Shown here piece by piece: positions 9,697 through 20,306 of a stretch of 64,000 bases of DNA. The notes under the pieces are model-generated. The model did not search any database and had not been told where the DNA came from. It worked only from the letters and a program-made list of their open reading frames with translations. The first letter of the stretch is position 1. Every line of letters begins with the position of its first letter. Both the position numbers and the translations under genes were made by a program. This DNA comes from Haematococcus lacustris (Eukaryota > Chlorophyta > Chlorophyceae > Chlamydomonadales > Haematococcaceae), in the NCBI GenBank assembly GCA_030144725.1, contig JASKMD010000008.1:14794836-14858835 (forward strand), read 5' to 3'.

Positions 9697-11931
9697 GGTC
9701 ACCCCCGCCATTGGCCCCGCAAATGTGAGACGGTCTGGGGCGCGAATCTCCGTGTAGCTCGTGACAAAGTTTTGACGCAGCCGGGTGTAACAGACGTATG
9801 CGGCACCCAGCAGCCGCAAAACACTAACTCAGATCGGCGCCCGCCCAAACCTAACCTGTGCTTTCCGCTCCTAAAAGACTCACGCACATCATAAGGCGAG
9901 GCTGCCAATCCTTCTACGCACGCCGTCTACGCACGCCAACGGCACAAGTGCAGTACGCCTGCTTGCATGTCAGTGCATGGAGCACACAATTTGTGACTAT
10001 GCGCACAAGTCAGCCAGCTGGCACCCCTTACGTCATTTACGTCGCGGCATGACCCTATACAAATACAAGCTGCATGATGACAGCGCTACATCATTACTTG
10101 GCACTATGTTGTGGGGATGGCTCGGGATAGCTCTGGCTTTCAGTGTTACATGTGCCGTGGTGCCTCAACCTTCTCCCTCAACTTCAGCAGGCACATGCCA
10201 CGCAACTCAATCTTTGATTTACTCGAAACCACTTCATTGCAAAACAACAACACAAACAAACACAAGTTGTAGACCACTTCACTCTGGAACTGCGCTACCA
10301 AGGCAAGCTCTGCCTCATTGTCAAACTGTGGCTGGGGTGCTCCTGGCAGGCTGACTGGCTGCTCTGGCTGGTGCTGGTCGACCTGAGGGTAGCCTCCGGG
10401 CTGTTGTAGGGCACCACATTGCCAACACCTGCAAAACAAAAGACACATTACACACTTTATAGACCACTTCATTGGTAATTGACACATAGCTTCAACCACA
10501 GCCCCAGCTACGTACTTGAGGGTAGTGAAGGTGGGAGGGGGTTGCAGTGGCTGTTGGGGAGGGGTTGGATGAGAGGGCCGGGGAAGGGAGGGGGGCAATG
10601 TTGGCTGCAGCCATTGCCCATGCTGTAGCCCTTGCTGCCTATGCCCGGGCAGGGGGGAGGGCGGGGGGAAGGGCGGGGGGGAGGGGCAAGGAGAAACCTG
10701 ATCATAGTGCTGGTCATCCAGCTTTGGGGGCAGGGAGGGGGGAGGGGGCTGGTGCTCCAAGGACTGGCCATGTAATGAGTGTGGCAGGGAGGGGGAAGGA
10801 GGCTGTTGCTCCATTGGCGGGCCTTGCAGCTGCCGGGGTGGGGAGGGAGGAGGGGGTTGTTGCTTCTGGTGCATAGAAACACATGAACATGTTTGCTCAA
10901 CATATTGAGGCGTAGCGTCGTTCATAATAAATAATAACAGATGAAAGTCGGGCAGGTGACTGTTGTGTGCTACCCTCAACTGTTCATGCCTGTCATGCGT
11001 TGCGCAAGTGTGCGCGTGAACATCAAACTGACCTAGACAAGGTGAGGTATAATACAACCTTACTCACCTCTTGCTCAATGTTTTCAAGAGCTGATTCCCT
11101 TGCTGCACTCCTGCTTGGAAGAGCCTTGGGCTGCTGTGGGTTTGATGCTGATCCTCACAATAGCCAAGCACCTGTGGAGGTCAGCAGATTTGGTTGCATG
11201 TGTTGACATTGTATGCAAAACGCACTAGAAAACAGCACCCCGTGCTTACCTGAGATGTATTCGCGAGTTGCCCAGTCCAACGGCAGCAAAGGCTGCTCGG
11301 CACGGAAGTGCCTCCGGCCACCAATCCACCTCTCCTGTTGCGACACGCATATAAACAGATGGAGAATGACATTGCGAAGCTAATCAAGTCGTCGAGACAA
11401 TGCAGTACAAGCGACAAAAGAGGGCCTAACCTGCTAGCGACACCGTTGTGAGATGTAGAGCCCAATGGTGAAAGAATTACATGCAGCGGATCAAAGACGG
11501 TGCCAAAAAGTGAATTGCGGGGCCAATGGCGGGGGTGACCCTGGGCGTTACGAATATTGCCTCAGCATTACATCATCACGTAACATTCCCCCCCACCTGG
11601 CTCAGCTGTCCTCAGCTGACCACCGTGGTGTTGCCCCGCTCAGGCACATTGTGCCGTCACTCGCGCCCACACTAGCGCTTGGTGTCTGAGTTCCAACCAT
11701 GCCACTACCATCAGGCCTGGGCCTTAGCCTCAACATCATCCTGAGCTTCAGCCTCGCCATCAGCCGCCTCCTCAGCCTCGGCACCCAGGTTGTGCTCTGC
11801 CATGTACCTGGCCATCAGCTCTTGGCAGCCCACCAGCTGTGTGCTCAACTCCCATGTGTTATGCTCGTCACCGTGTCCTTGCCACTTGACCAGGAACTCA
11901 AGTCATTGCGGGGCCAATGGCGGGGGTGACC
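9697..11931. mobile_element. Transposon copy D (GGTCACC family, second subfamily), 2.2 kb
   Basis: The left end GGTCACCCCCGCCATTGGCC and right end GGCCAATGGCGGGGGTGACC form inverted repeats that extend to GGCCCCGCAA/TTGCGGGGCC. TGCT flanks both sides (9693-9696 and 11932-11935), a 4-bp target duplication. The interior does not resemble element B. On the minus strand, about 10500-10900 encodes a P/Q-rich low-complexity segment with splice-like borders and no recognised domain. A further terminus-like sequence lies inside at 11517-11540. Confidence 0.75.
11517..11540. mobile_element. Internal solo right terminus inside copy D
   Basis: TGCGGGGCCAATGGCGGGGG continues to GTGACC, identical to the real right end of copy D. 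The following CTGG does not match the left-flank TGCT. It is either a duplicated terminus or the scar of a nested copy. Confidence 0.5.
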
Positions 11932-11935
11932 TGCT

Positions 11936-12680
11936 AATCTCGTTTTAGGCGAGGTGTCCCGCTGTCACATGTTGAACTAGCAGGTAAACGACATGGTAAA
12001 CTAGCATCGGCATCTCCCAGCCTAGATTGTATGTGACAAGGCACAATCACAAGGCTACAGCAAACTCCTGTGTGTTCACAGCTGCTCAAAGCTGCCCTCC
12101 ATCTGGCTGTTGCCCATTGTGTGGCTGTTGCTGAGTAGCTCCAAAGCTGTTCCAAGCTGCTCCAAAGCTCCTGTGAAGCTTCCCCATACTTCCTGCAGAA
12201 AGGGCAAGTCACTACATTGTGTGCCTACCTTCCACCTCATCACACCCAACAAACATGTAGCATACGCTCGCAAGATGACATGCTCACAATATGAAGCATT
12301 GGCACAGACCCCAGCTGCATGATCAGCACAAGCATTGGCAGCTTCAGTATGACAGTGGCATGGGCAATCCATTCAACGAACCTATTTGCACACCTGCAGC
12401 CATCTCTCCTTGCACCTCATCTCTTGATGGTGATGCAGCGATGACATTGTGGTGTGTGGGCATGGCATGGCTGGAGTGAGCTGGGTTGGATAACTACAAG
12501 CGCCCGCTCCATGCTGCCCGCTCTTGGCTGCCCGCTCCAGGGTGCCCGCTCTAGGCTGTACGCTCCAGGCTGCCCGCTCCAGTCTGCTACGCCAAGGGCT
12601 GCTGGGGAGGAGAGGTGGTGGTGGTGGGATGGGGCAGGGAAGGGGGAAGGGAGAAGGGGGCAGGAGTGTGACCATTAGAC
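11936..12680. other. Unassigned sequence with a GCCCGCTCCAGGCT repeat
   Basis: Positions 12500-12590 hold tandem TGCCCGCTCCAGGC units, shared with 46700-46760 and 47040-47125. The flanking sequence to about 12835 also matches 47130-47380, so this is a dispersed repeat with no supported gene. Confidence 0.45.
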
Positions 12681-12754
12681 CTGCAGCAGCAAGAGGCATC
12701 CTTGTGATTAGGCTGGGCATTGGGGGGCACTCATGTGCAGGGGCTGGCCATTTA
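12681..12754 (-). other. Intron-like repeat unit 5 (74 bp, minus strand)
   Basis: On the minus strand it reads GTAAATGGCCAGCCCC ... TTGCTGCTGCAG, then GTCTAATGGTCACACTC. It aligns along its length with unit 2 at 1705-1781, so the family is present on both strands. Confidence 0.45.
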
Positions 12755-12835
12755 CAGTTTTGTTTTATGTCATGCCATGCTGAGCCCTTGCTGGCTCCTT
12801 GTTGGTTGCTGCTCTACGCCGCTACCACCTTGCTT

Positions 12836-13207
12836 GTAGGGTAGGGTAGGGTAGGGTAGGGTAGGGTAGGGTAGGGTAGGGTAGGGTAGGGTAGGGTAGG
12901 GTAGGGTAGGGTAGGGTAGGGTAGGGTAGGGTAGGGTAGGGTAGGGTAGGGTAGGGTAGGGTAGGGTAGGGTAGGGTAGGGTAGGGTAGGGTAGGGTAGG
13001 GTAGGGTAGGGTAGGGTAGGGTAGGGTAGGGTAGGGTAGGGTAGGGTAGGGTAGGGTAGGGTAGGGTAGGGTAGGGTAGGGTAGGGTAGGGTAGGGTAGG
13101 GTAGGGTAGGGTAGGGTAGGGTAGGGTAGGGTAGGGTAGGGTAGGGTAGGGTAGGGTAGGGTAGGGTAGGGTAGGGTAGGGTAGGGTAGGGTAGGGTAGG
13201 GTAGGGT
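12836..13207. repeat. Pure (GTAGG)n array, 372 bp, telomere-like TAGGG
   Basis: About 74 uninterrupted GTAGG pentamers. TAGGG resembles a shortened algal telomere unit (TTTTAGGG or TTAGGG), but the array is internal and one T or more short of either. It has no coding potential. Confidence 0.95.
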
Positions 13208-14149
13208 CCCTCATCCTGCAGCTGACCAGCAGCAGCACTGCAGGCAGCAGCAGTCATACTCCCCCATCCTGCAGCTGACCAGCAGCAGCACTGCAGGCAG
13301 GGCTGACTGTGAGCCGGGTGGCTTGTCGGCTGAGGTGGTCAGGCACTGGGACTGGCAGCCGGGCTGCAGCAGCACCGGCAAACCCAAGGACAGCAAGGGT
13401 ACAGCTCCTGAGTTGCTGTCACTGCGCCTTGGTGTGACCACCTCACACTTCGTCGCCAGGTAGAGTGAAGAGTGTTGCATTGGAAGAGGGTGAGAGTGAA
13501 GGTGTGAGTGAGAGGTGAGAGTGTGAGAGTGTGGTTGTATTGGGTGAGAATGTGGTTGTATTGGAGTAGAGGGGATGGGTGTGACCATGATCTCCTGCAG
13601 CAAAGCACTTCATGCGCGTGGTCAGGCTAGGCTCACTTAACCACACAGAGCCACTCACCATTTGCAGGGTGGAGTGTGTGCAAGGGGAATGGGATTGGGT
13701 GTGAGGCAAGGAGAGTGGGGAGGGGTGCCGCTCATTGGTGCCGCTCATCGAACTCGCTCCTGACTGCTCCTGGCTGCTCCTGGCTGCTATTTGTTGCGCT
13801 GCCTAGCTGCTTCCCTTGGCTGCACTTCCTGGCTCTTGCGCTAATGTTGTGCAGAGCAATAAGCAAGTAATGGGCATGTTAGGCATGGGCCGAAATGCGA
13901 GGTGCGAGGTGCAAACCTTGAGGTGCGAGGTGCAAGATGCCGGGGAATCCTCCTAATCCTCTTCCTCATCGATCTCAGATGGCGCCCCGTCCTAAGCTGC
14001 ACGGCATTTCACGCTCTATTTACCTGCCTGGCGACGGCTGGCTGGCTTGTAGCTTTTGTAGCTTTTGGCTGCGATCCGCTGTTGGCTGGCTGCTCCTGGC
14101 TGCTATATGCGGCATGCCAGTTTGGCAGGGCAGCCTGATTTCCTTCGCG
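13208..14149. other. Gene-free stretch with a duplicated CATCCTGCAGCTGACCAGCAG and one intron-like unit
   Basis: A 50-bp segment is duplicated at 13209 and 13265. The minus-strand interval 13595-13658 reads GTGAGTGGCTCTGTG ... TTTGCTGCAG, then GAGATCATGGTCACACCC, a short member of the intron-like family. No gene was recognised. Confidence 0.4.
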
Positions 14150-14240
14150 ATTACCGTACTCTCCCTTTTGATTCGCGTTCGCGAATTGTTTTTTTGGCCT
14201 CGCGATAAAAATACGCGAACGAGTAAACAATATGATTTTC
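14150..14240 (+). mobile_element. Candidate transposon terminus (ACCGTACTCTCCCTTTTGAT)
   Basis: TTACCGTACTCTCCCTTTTG continuing ATTCGCG, then TTTTTTTGG..CTCGCGA and AGTAAACAAT, is matched in reverse complement at about 24405-24500. The two are probably opposite ends of one family. No target duplication could be defined. Confidence 0.4.
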
Positions 14241-14379
14241 GGCTCATTCGCGAAGTGGTCAAACAATTATTTGATCTGCGTTAATGGTGCTGCGATTGAC
14301 CGCTTTGTGGTCCGTGGCGTCAGTGCCAACGATGCAGCCAAAAATCTGCTACGCCAGCTTGACCAACACGATGAAATGC

Positions 14380-14760
14380 TCCAATGGCACTCGATCGTCA
14401 AGATGCGGCTGTCGAGAAGCGTGGGCCGGGCAGACCTCGCAAGCTCTCTAGCATCGGGCCGCTGCTTGCCCGCGACCCCGCCGCGATGCCTAGCACGCCT
14501 CCTCCTCCCAGCCGAAGCGGCAGGTCTCATGAGAACAGGTGGCACCCAGCCAGCATACGACCAAGAACAAGCCTAAGCCAGCCTCAACAACGCAAGCCAC
14601 GCCCACTCCCACTCGCAAGCAAGCACGGTTACTGTGCAACACTAGCAGCAGCGCCAACAGCAGCAACGCCAACACTAGCAGCGACAGCAACAGCAGCGGC
14701 GACAACAGCAGCAGCGACGATGGCAGTGCCAACAACGAGGGGTGGGTAGTAGGCCCCACG
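14380..14760 (+). CDS. Possible AT-hook protein fragment
   Basis: One plus-strand frame contains EKRGPGRPRKLS, a clear AT-hook (GRP core with flanking basic residues) that binds the minor groove of AT-rich DNA. It is followed by a proline-rich and then Ala/Thr-rich stretch encoded by a CAGCAA microsatellite. No start, splice pattern or conserved domain supports a full gene. The nearby terminus-like sequence at 14150 suggests it may belong to a transposon. The AT-hook could equally be a chance product of GC-rich DNA. Confidence 0.25.
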
Positions 14761-15057
14761 AAGTCAGCGGTTGGGGTGGTTGGCCGGGCTGGGGCAGCAG
14801 CCGGGGTGGCGGGCTGCACCAGGTTAGCTGCAAGGGTGGCTGGCGAAGCTGGGGGAGCAGCTCGGGAGGCTGGCCACACCAAGTCAGCCACTGGTGTGCT
14901 CGCCTTGGCGAAGGCTGCGGCATGGCACTCAGGCAAATTAGTAACAGCATTTTTGAGATTCGGAGCCTCGGACTTGGTACATAGTCAAATGAAGGCGTTG
15001 TAAGATTGGGGGTTGAAACTAAAATTCGTGATTTTGCGTGGTTGGTGAGATACGGCC

Positions 15058-15525
15058 ATGCTACAGTACTGTAGGTATCTACAGTACTGTCGGGGTACCT
15101 CGAGAGACCATTTACAGTACTGTAGGTACCTACAGTACTGTAGACATCTACAGTACTGTAGACATCCACAGTACCTCGAGATACCTCGAGGTACCTCGAG
15201 AGACCACTTACAGTACTGTAGGTACCTACAGTACTGTAGACATCTACAGTACTGTAGACATCTACAGTACTGTAGACATCTACAGTAATGTAGACATCTA
15301 CAGTACTGTAGACATCTACAGTACCTCGAGGTACCTCGAGGTACCTCGAGAGACCATTTACAGTACTGTAGGTACCTACAGTACTGTAGACATCTACAGT
15401 ACTGTAGACATCTACAGTACTGTAGATATCTACAGTACTGTAGACATCTACAGTACTGTAGACATCTACATTACCTCGAGGTACCTCGAGGTACCTCGAG
15501 AGACCACTTACAGTACTGTAGCCTT
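15058..15525. repeat. Palindromic minisatellite of CTACAGTACTGTAG with CTCGAGGTACCTCGAG blocks
   Basis: Units of the 14-bp perfect palindrome CTACAGTACTGTAG are spaced by ACAT or GTAC at an 18-bp period. They are interrupted three times by CTCGAGGTACCTCGAG-type palindromes and a shared AGAGACCATTTACAG segment. Nearly every base belongs to an inverted repeat. Related arrays lie at 18307-18630 and 19331-19410. Confidence 0.9.
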
Positions 15526-15619
15526 TAAGCACTTAGAAAAATTCTGAACATCTCACTTGCATTCAAGGCATCCGTCCAACACTTAGTCGCATCATCGTGT
15601 AGCCGGTACTGCAGCGATG

Positions 15620-16020
15620 GCATCGCACGAGGTTACCCATACTCGCAGCCGCATCTAGCCCATACTCGCAGCCACATACTCGGCAATCAACCTCGCGGCC
15701 ACACAGCTGGTCCACAGATGGCATCGCACGAGGTTACCCATACTTGCAGCCACATCTAGCCCATACTCGCAGCCACATACTCGCAGCCACATACTCGGCA
15801 GCCACATCTAGCCCATACCTCGCGGCCACACAGCTGGTCCAGCAGCGCAGAAGCATACATGTGAGGCAGCTCGGTGCGAGGATCTCACCTCGCAGCCAGC
15901 CTCGCAGCCATTTTCCTCGCAGCCAGCCTCGCAGCCAGTTTCGCAGCCAGCCTCGTAGCCAGCCTCGCAGCCAGCATCGCAGCTAGCCTCGCGGCCAGTT
16001 TCCTCGCAACGATTCTCCGC
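15620..16020. repeat. CTCGCAGCCA-type minisatellite
   Basis: A 90-bp unit (GGCATCGCACGAGGTTACCC...) is duplicated at 15616 and 15719. A tandem array of CTCGCAGCCAGC/TTTCGCAGCCAG follows (15890-16010). Confidence 0.75.
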
Positions 16021-16118
16021 AATGAATCGCAAGCATTGATGCACCAACGCAAGGCAGGTGCAATGTGTTGTGAGCAGCCAAGAGGCCAGAAGGACCATGG
16101 TAAGAGCTTAGGACCAAG

Positions 16119-16199
16119 GTAAGAGCTTAGAAGGAGCTAGCATTACGCAGCATAGCCCTTAGTATCCAGCCTAACCGCTACCACACCTGGTTGCTGCAG
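16119..16199 (+). other. Intron-like repeat unit 6 (81 bp)
   Basis: Starts GTAAGAGCTTAG and ends GGTTGCTGCAG, then GTCTTACAATCACGCC. The internal TATCCAGCCTAACCGCTA matches unit 1. An 18-bp direct duplication (GGTAAGAGCTTAGGACCA) precedes it. A further short member is at 17000-17066 (GTGAGTGCATCC ... GCCGCAG). Confidence 0.4.
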
Positions 16200-16252
16200 G
16201 TCTTACAATCACGCCTAGTACCCCCCTGATTACCACCCCCTCCCAGTCCCCC

Positions 16253-16489
16253 TCACCACCACCACCACCACCACCACCACCACCACCACCACCACCACCA
16301 CCACCACCACCACCACCACCACCACCACCACCACCACCACCACCACCACCACCACCACCACCACCACCACCACCACCACCACCACCACCACCACCACCAC
16401 CACCACCACCACCACCACCACCACCACCACCACCACCACCACCACCACCACCACCACCACCACCACCACCACCACCACCACCACCACCA
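16253..16489. repeat. Pure (CCA)n array, about 236 bp
   Basis: About 78 uninterrupted CCA/ACC triplets. The poly-Trp, poly-Val or poly-Pro translations are artefacts of the repeat. Confidence 0.97.
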
Positions 16490-16551
16490 TTTCATCACCT
16501 CTCACAACGTTCCCACTGTTGCCTCCCTTGTGTTGCCTCCCTTGTGTTGCA

Positions 16552-16880
16552 GCCCAGCCCAGCCCAGCCCAGCCCAGCCCAGCCCAGCCCAGCCCAGCCC
16601 AGCCCAGCCCAGCCCAGCCCAGCCCAGCCCAGCCCAGCCCAGCCCAGCCCAGCCCAGCCCAGCCCAGCCCAGCCCAGCCCAGCCCAGCCCAGCCCAGCCC
16701 AGCCCAGCCCAGCCCAGCCCAGCCCAGCCCAGCCCAGCCCAGCCCAGCCCAGCCCAGCCCAGCCCAGCCCAGCCCAGCCCAGCCCAGCCCAGCCCAGCCC
16801 AGCCCAGCCCAGCCCAGCCCAGCCCAGCCCAGCCCAGCCCAGCCCAGCCCAGCCCAGCCCAGCCCAGCCCAGCCCAGCCC
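16552..16880. repeat. Pure (CAGCC)n array, about 330 bp
   Basis: About 65 uninterrupted pentamers directly follow the CCA array. Open in all frames because a pentamer lacks stop codons in any phase. Confidence 0.97.
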
Positions 16881-17511
16881 AACCCTACTCTCCCACACTG
16901 CACTTCCTACTGAGGTGAGGACAAAGGAAGGTGGGTTGTAATGGAGGGCTGCTACACCTGCCCCTCCATCTGCCAGCTCTACATCTCCCTACTCTATTGG
17001 TGAGTGCATCCGGTACCCATGTCCAATGTTTGCTTCCGTTGACAAATCGTCACACCGTTGCCGCAGGTCTTGTGCGTCTACACCTGAGACTATCAATGCC
17101 CCCCCCACTTCTCTCGCCCTCCCCATAGACCTCCCCTTCCCTTCCCTCCCCTTCCTCCCCTTCCTCCCCCGCCCCCGCCCTCGCCCCCGCCCCCGCTCCC
17201 TCCCCTGCCCCCACCCCCACCCATGCCCCCACCCACCCCAACCCATGCCCCCAACCCATGCCCCCACCCACCCAAACCCATGCCCCCAACCCAACCCACC
17301 CCCGCCCAGCCCAACCCGGTTGAGCCTCCCGCCTCCCCACCTCCCGCCTCCCTGCCTCCCGCCTCCCCGTCTCCCGCCTCCCTGCCCCCCACCTCCCGCC
17401 TTCCACATCTACCCCCCCTCCCCGCCTTCACTCTTCCACTCCCCCCCCTTCCTAGCAGCAGTCATCAAGCAGCCAAAAGGTAGGTAGGTGCTACAGTGCC
17501 CCTACTATATC
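16881..17511. other. Gene-free C-rich stretch
   Basis: Contains the short intron-like unit at 17000-17066 and CCCCACCC/CTCCCGCCTCC low-complexity tracts (17100-17445). No gene. Confidence 0.45.
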
Positions 17512-18306
17512 TGCTGCTGCTGCCACTGCTGCTGCTGCTGCTGCGCCCCTGCTGCTGCTGCTGCCCCCCTACTGCTGCTGCTGCTGCCCCCCTGCTGCTG
17601 CTGCTGCTGCCCCCCTACTGCTGCTGCTGCTGCCCCCCTGCTGCTGCTGCTGCCCCCCTACTGCTGCTACTGCCCCCCTGCTGCTGCTGCTGCTGCCCCC
17701 CTACTGCTGCTGCTGCTGCTGCCCCCCTGCTGCTGCTGCGGCTGCCCCCCTACTGCTGCTGCTGCTGCTGCCCCCCTACTGCTGCTGCTGCTGCCCCCCT
17801 ACTGCTGCTGCTGCTGCTGCGCCCCTGCTGCTGCTGCTGCGCCCCTGCTGCTGCTGCTGCCCCCCTACTGCTGCTGCTGCCCCCCCCCACCTGCTGCTGC
17901 TGCCACCCATGCTGCTGCTGGCCCCCTACTGCTGCTACTGCCCCCCTGCTGCTGCTGCTGCTGCTGCCCCCCTACTGCTGCTGCGGCTGCCCCCCTACTG
18001 CTGCTGCTGCTGCTGCTGCCCCCCTACTGCTGCTGCTGCTGCTGCGCCCCTGCTGCTGCTGCTGCCCCCCTGCTGCTGCTGCTGCTGCCCCCCTACTGCT
18101 GCTGCTGCTGCTGCGCCCCTGCTGCTGCTGCTGCCCCCCTGCTGCTGCTGCTGCTGCCCCCCTGCTGCTGCTGCTGCTGCCCCCCTACTGCTGCTGCTGC
18201 TGCTGCGCCCCTGCTGCTGCTGCTGCGCCCCTGCTGCTGCTGCTGCCCCCCTACTGCTGCTGCTGCCCCCCCCCCCCTGCTGCTGCTGCCACCCATGCTG
18301 CTGCTG
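17512..18306. repeat. Compound (CTG)n / CCCCCCTA repeat, about 800 bp
   Basis: Blocks of three to six CTG triplets are separated by CCCCCCTA, CGCCCCTG or CCCCCCTG spacers. An about 90-bp higher-order block (CCACCTGCTGCTGCTGCCACCCATG) recurs at 17885 and 18270. It is a minisatellite with CAG/CTG cores. Confidence 0.9.
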
Positions 18307-18632
18307 CCTACAGTACTGTAGGTGTCTACAGTACTGTAGGTGTCTACAGTACTGTAGGTGTCTACAGTACTGTAGGTGTCTACAGTACTGTAGGTGTCTA
18401 CAGTACTGTAGGTGTCTACAGTACTGTAGATGTCTACAGTACTGTAGGTGTCTACAGTACTGTAGGTACATACAGTACTGTAGGGGTCTACAGTACTGTA
18501 GGATGTCTACAGTACTGTAGGTGTCTACAGTACTGTAGGTGTCTACAGTACTGTAGGTGTCTACAGTACTGTAGGGGTCTACAGTACTGTAGGTGTCTAC
18601 AGTACTGTAGGGGTCTACAGTACTGTAGGTGT
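18307..18632. repeat. Palindromic minisatellite TACAGTACTGTAGGTGTC, 18-bp period
   Basis: About 18 units of CTACAGTACTGTAG spaced by GTGT or GGGT. Each unit is a perfect palindrome, so each strand can fold on itself. Same family as 15058-15525. Confidence 0.92.
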
Positions 18633-19330
18633 TCCCCCCTTCACCCCCATGCAGGAACAACTCAATGTAGCCCAAGCTCGTTTGCTATCCCGACAGTGCT
18701 ATGCAAATGCGCTGACAACAAAGCGTGCCTATGTTGCCGAGCCCAGCATTATTCAGCCTCTAGGGTTAGGTATCGACCCTGAGACCAACCCTTGCAAGAG
18801 TCAGATCCCTTGCCCATACCATGCATGCAGTGATTGGCAGGACCACAAGTGGTGATGTAATGATGTAGGCTAAGAGCCATGATGTAATGATGTGAGGTTA
18901 GATGTAATGATGGATGGTTGAGGGCCAACCGCAAACAACTTTCGGGGGCAATCTCTGCCGCACTCGATATTACACGGGAGGGTGCGGTGCAGGAGGTTGT
19001 TGTGATTTCGGGGCATCATCAACATCCACAGCTTTGCGGGAGCTTGCAAGCCGAGGTACCCAGTACAACCGACAGAACGGACCCAGCTTGCGATAGAGAC
19101 GGGCCCCGGCCTTAGACCTTACACGTATGTATGTAGCTCCCTATGGCGACCTTATTGCGTGGACACAACTTTCGGCACAAATATCCATATCGAGCTTGCG
19201 GGCCTACGCTTCGACGCCTCTCACTATTTATAGCACGCAGAAGCTGACGGTGCAATCGCGGTAGCAAATGGTGGTTTGAATGTGGAGAACAGCATGGTAC
19301 CCTATTTACAAGAGACCTTGTCAAATCTGA
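18633..19330. other. Unassigned complex sequence
   Basis: Ordinary-complexity DNA with a small GATGTAATGATG repeat (18855-18915). No splice-consistent gene was found. Confidence 0.3.
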
Positions 19331-19410
19331 CCTACAGTACTGTAGATGTCTACAGTACTGTAGACACCTACAGTACTGTAGACATCTACAGTACTGTAGG
19401 TACCTACACT
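19331..19410. repeat. Short TACAGTACTGTA palindromic array
   Basis: Five units of CTACAGTACTGTAG at an 18-bp period, same family as 15058-15525 and 18307-18632. Confidence 0.85.
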
Positions 19411-20306
19411 CCAACTGCTCACATACTGAGAATTTCAACAAGCGTCAAGTGGCGTTGGAGTCGCAAGGACAATCCGAGGCGAACCGCATCAAAAAACTAC
19501 CCCCCTAGGATGACGAATATCCGCACTAATTTGCCTGTGTGGGGTGACTGTTAGGGCACGCAGATTTGAGTGCTCAAAGGAAGATGCAGAGATATGCCGA
19601 CACTGCAAGCAGCCACAGGAGCACCATGATTCATGGGGGAGGTTCAGTGCCCTATCTAGTGCAAAGTCTAGAAGTTGACCTGGTGCACAGTTACAGTGCC
19701 CTTGGTCACCCCCGCCATTGGCTGCACCCCCATGGCTCAAGAGATAACTTTCTAACTCATTTCTGCACGGATGAGGCCGCCGATTTGTGCGATGAGTTGC
19801 TGATGGCCCGAATAGAGTGCAGACAGCCCCAGCGTTTTGCCGGGTGGCTGGCCTCAACACGCGACGTGTTCTGGAGCGTCGCAGACACATTTAGCGACGG
19901 CATTAGGCAGCCTGGACCCAGAGCGGCGTGAATGGCGCATCCTGCCTGGACATGCCAACTTTTCAGGTTAGCACGCATCAGTGCTGCAACGTCGTAGCAC
20001 GAATCGAGACCCTCCCCCAAGCTCACTTGCTGCTTCCCGGCCTGTTTCCTTGACCCCCGCTCCAAAGTGTCACCTTTTGTCATGAAACGGCGCCTTTGCA
20101 GGTCGATGGTATTGCGGGTTGGGAGCGTGACTGCGATTGCGGATTGTTGCTGAAAACAGGTTCAGTCCACATTTTTAGGTTGCACACGATTTCCTGATTA
20201 CTGGTGCTTGTGGCTTCTGAGCAACCTCGAACGGCAAGAATTAGTGAAAAACATGCAGACACTGAGCTTGGAAAAGTGTTTGCCGTTGTGCAGGCCTGTA
20301 AACGCC

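Noticed and set aside
12814..13257. TLPYPTLPYP repeat protein
   Set aside because: Translation of (GTAGG)n. No gene structure around it.
15058..15525. CRISPR-like regular spacing in the TACAGTACTGTA array
   Set aside because: There are no unique spacers. Units abut with 4-bp linkers, the host is eukaryotic, and no cas genes are present.
16230..16898. Poly-Trp/poly-Val and WAGLG repeat frames
   Set aside because: Translations of the CCA and CAGCC microsatellites.
17488..18782. Cys/Leu/Ala-rich 428-codon frame
   Set aside because: Encoded by CTG/CCC repeats and continuing into palindromic repeats. No conserved sequence.
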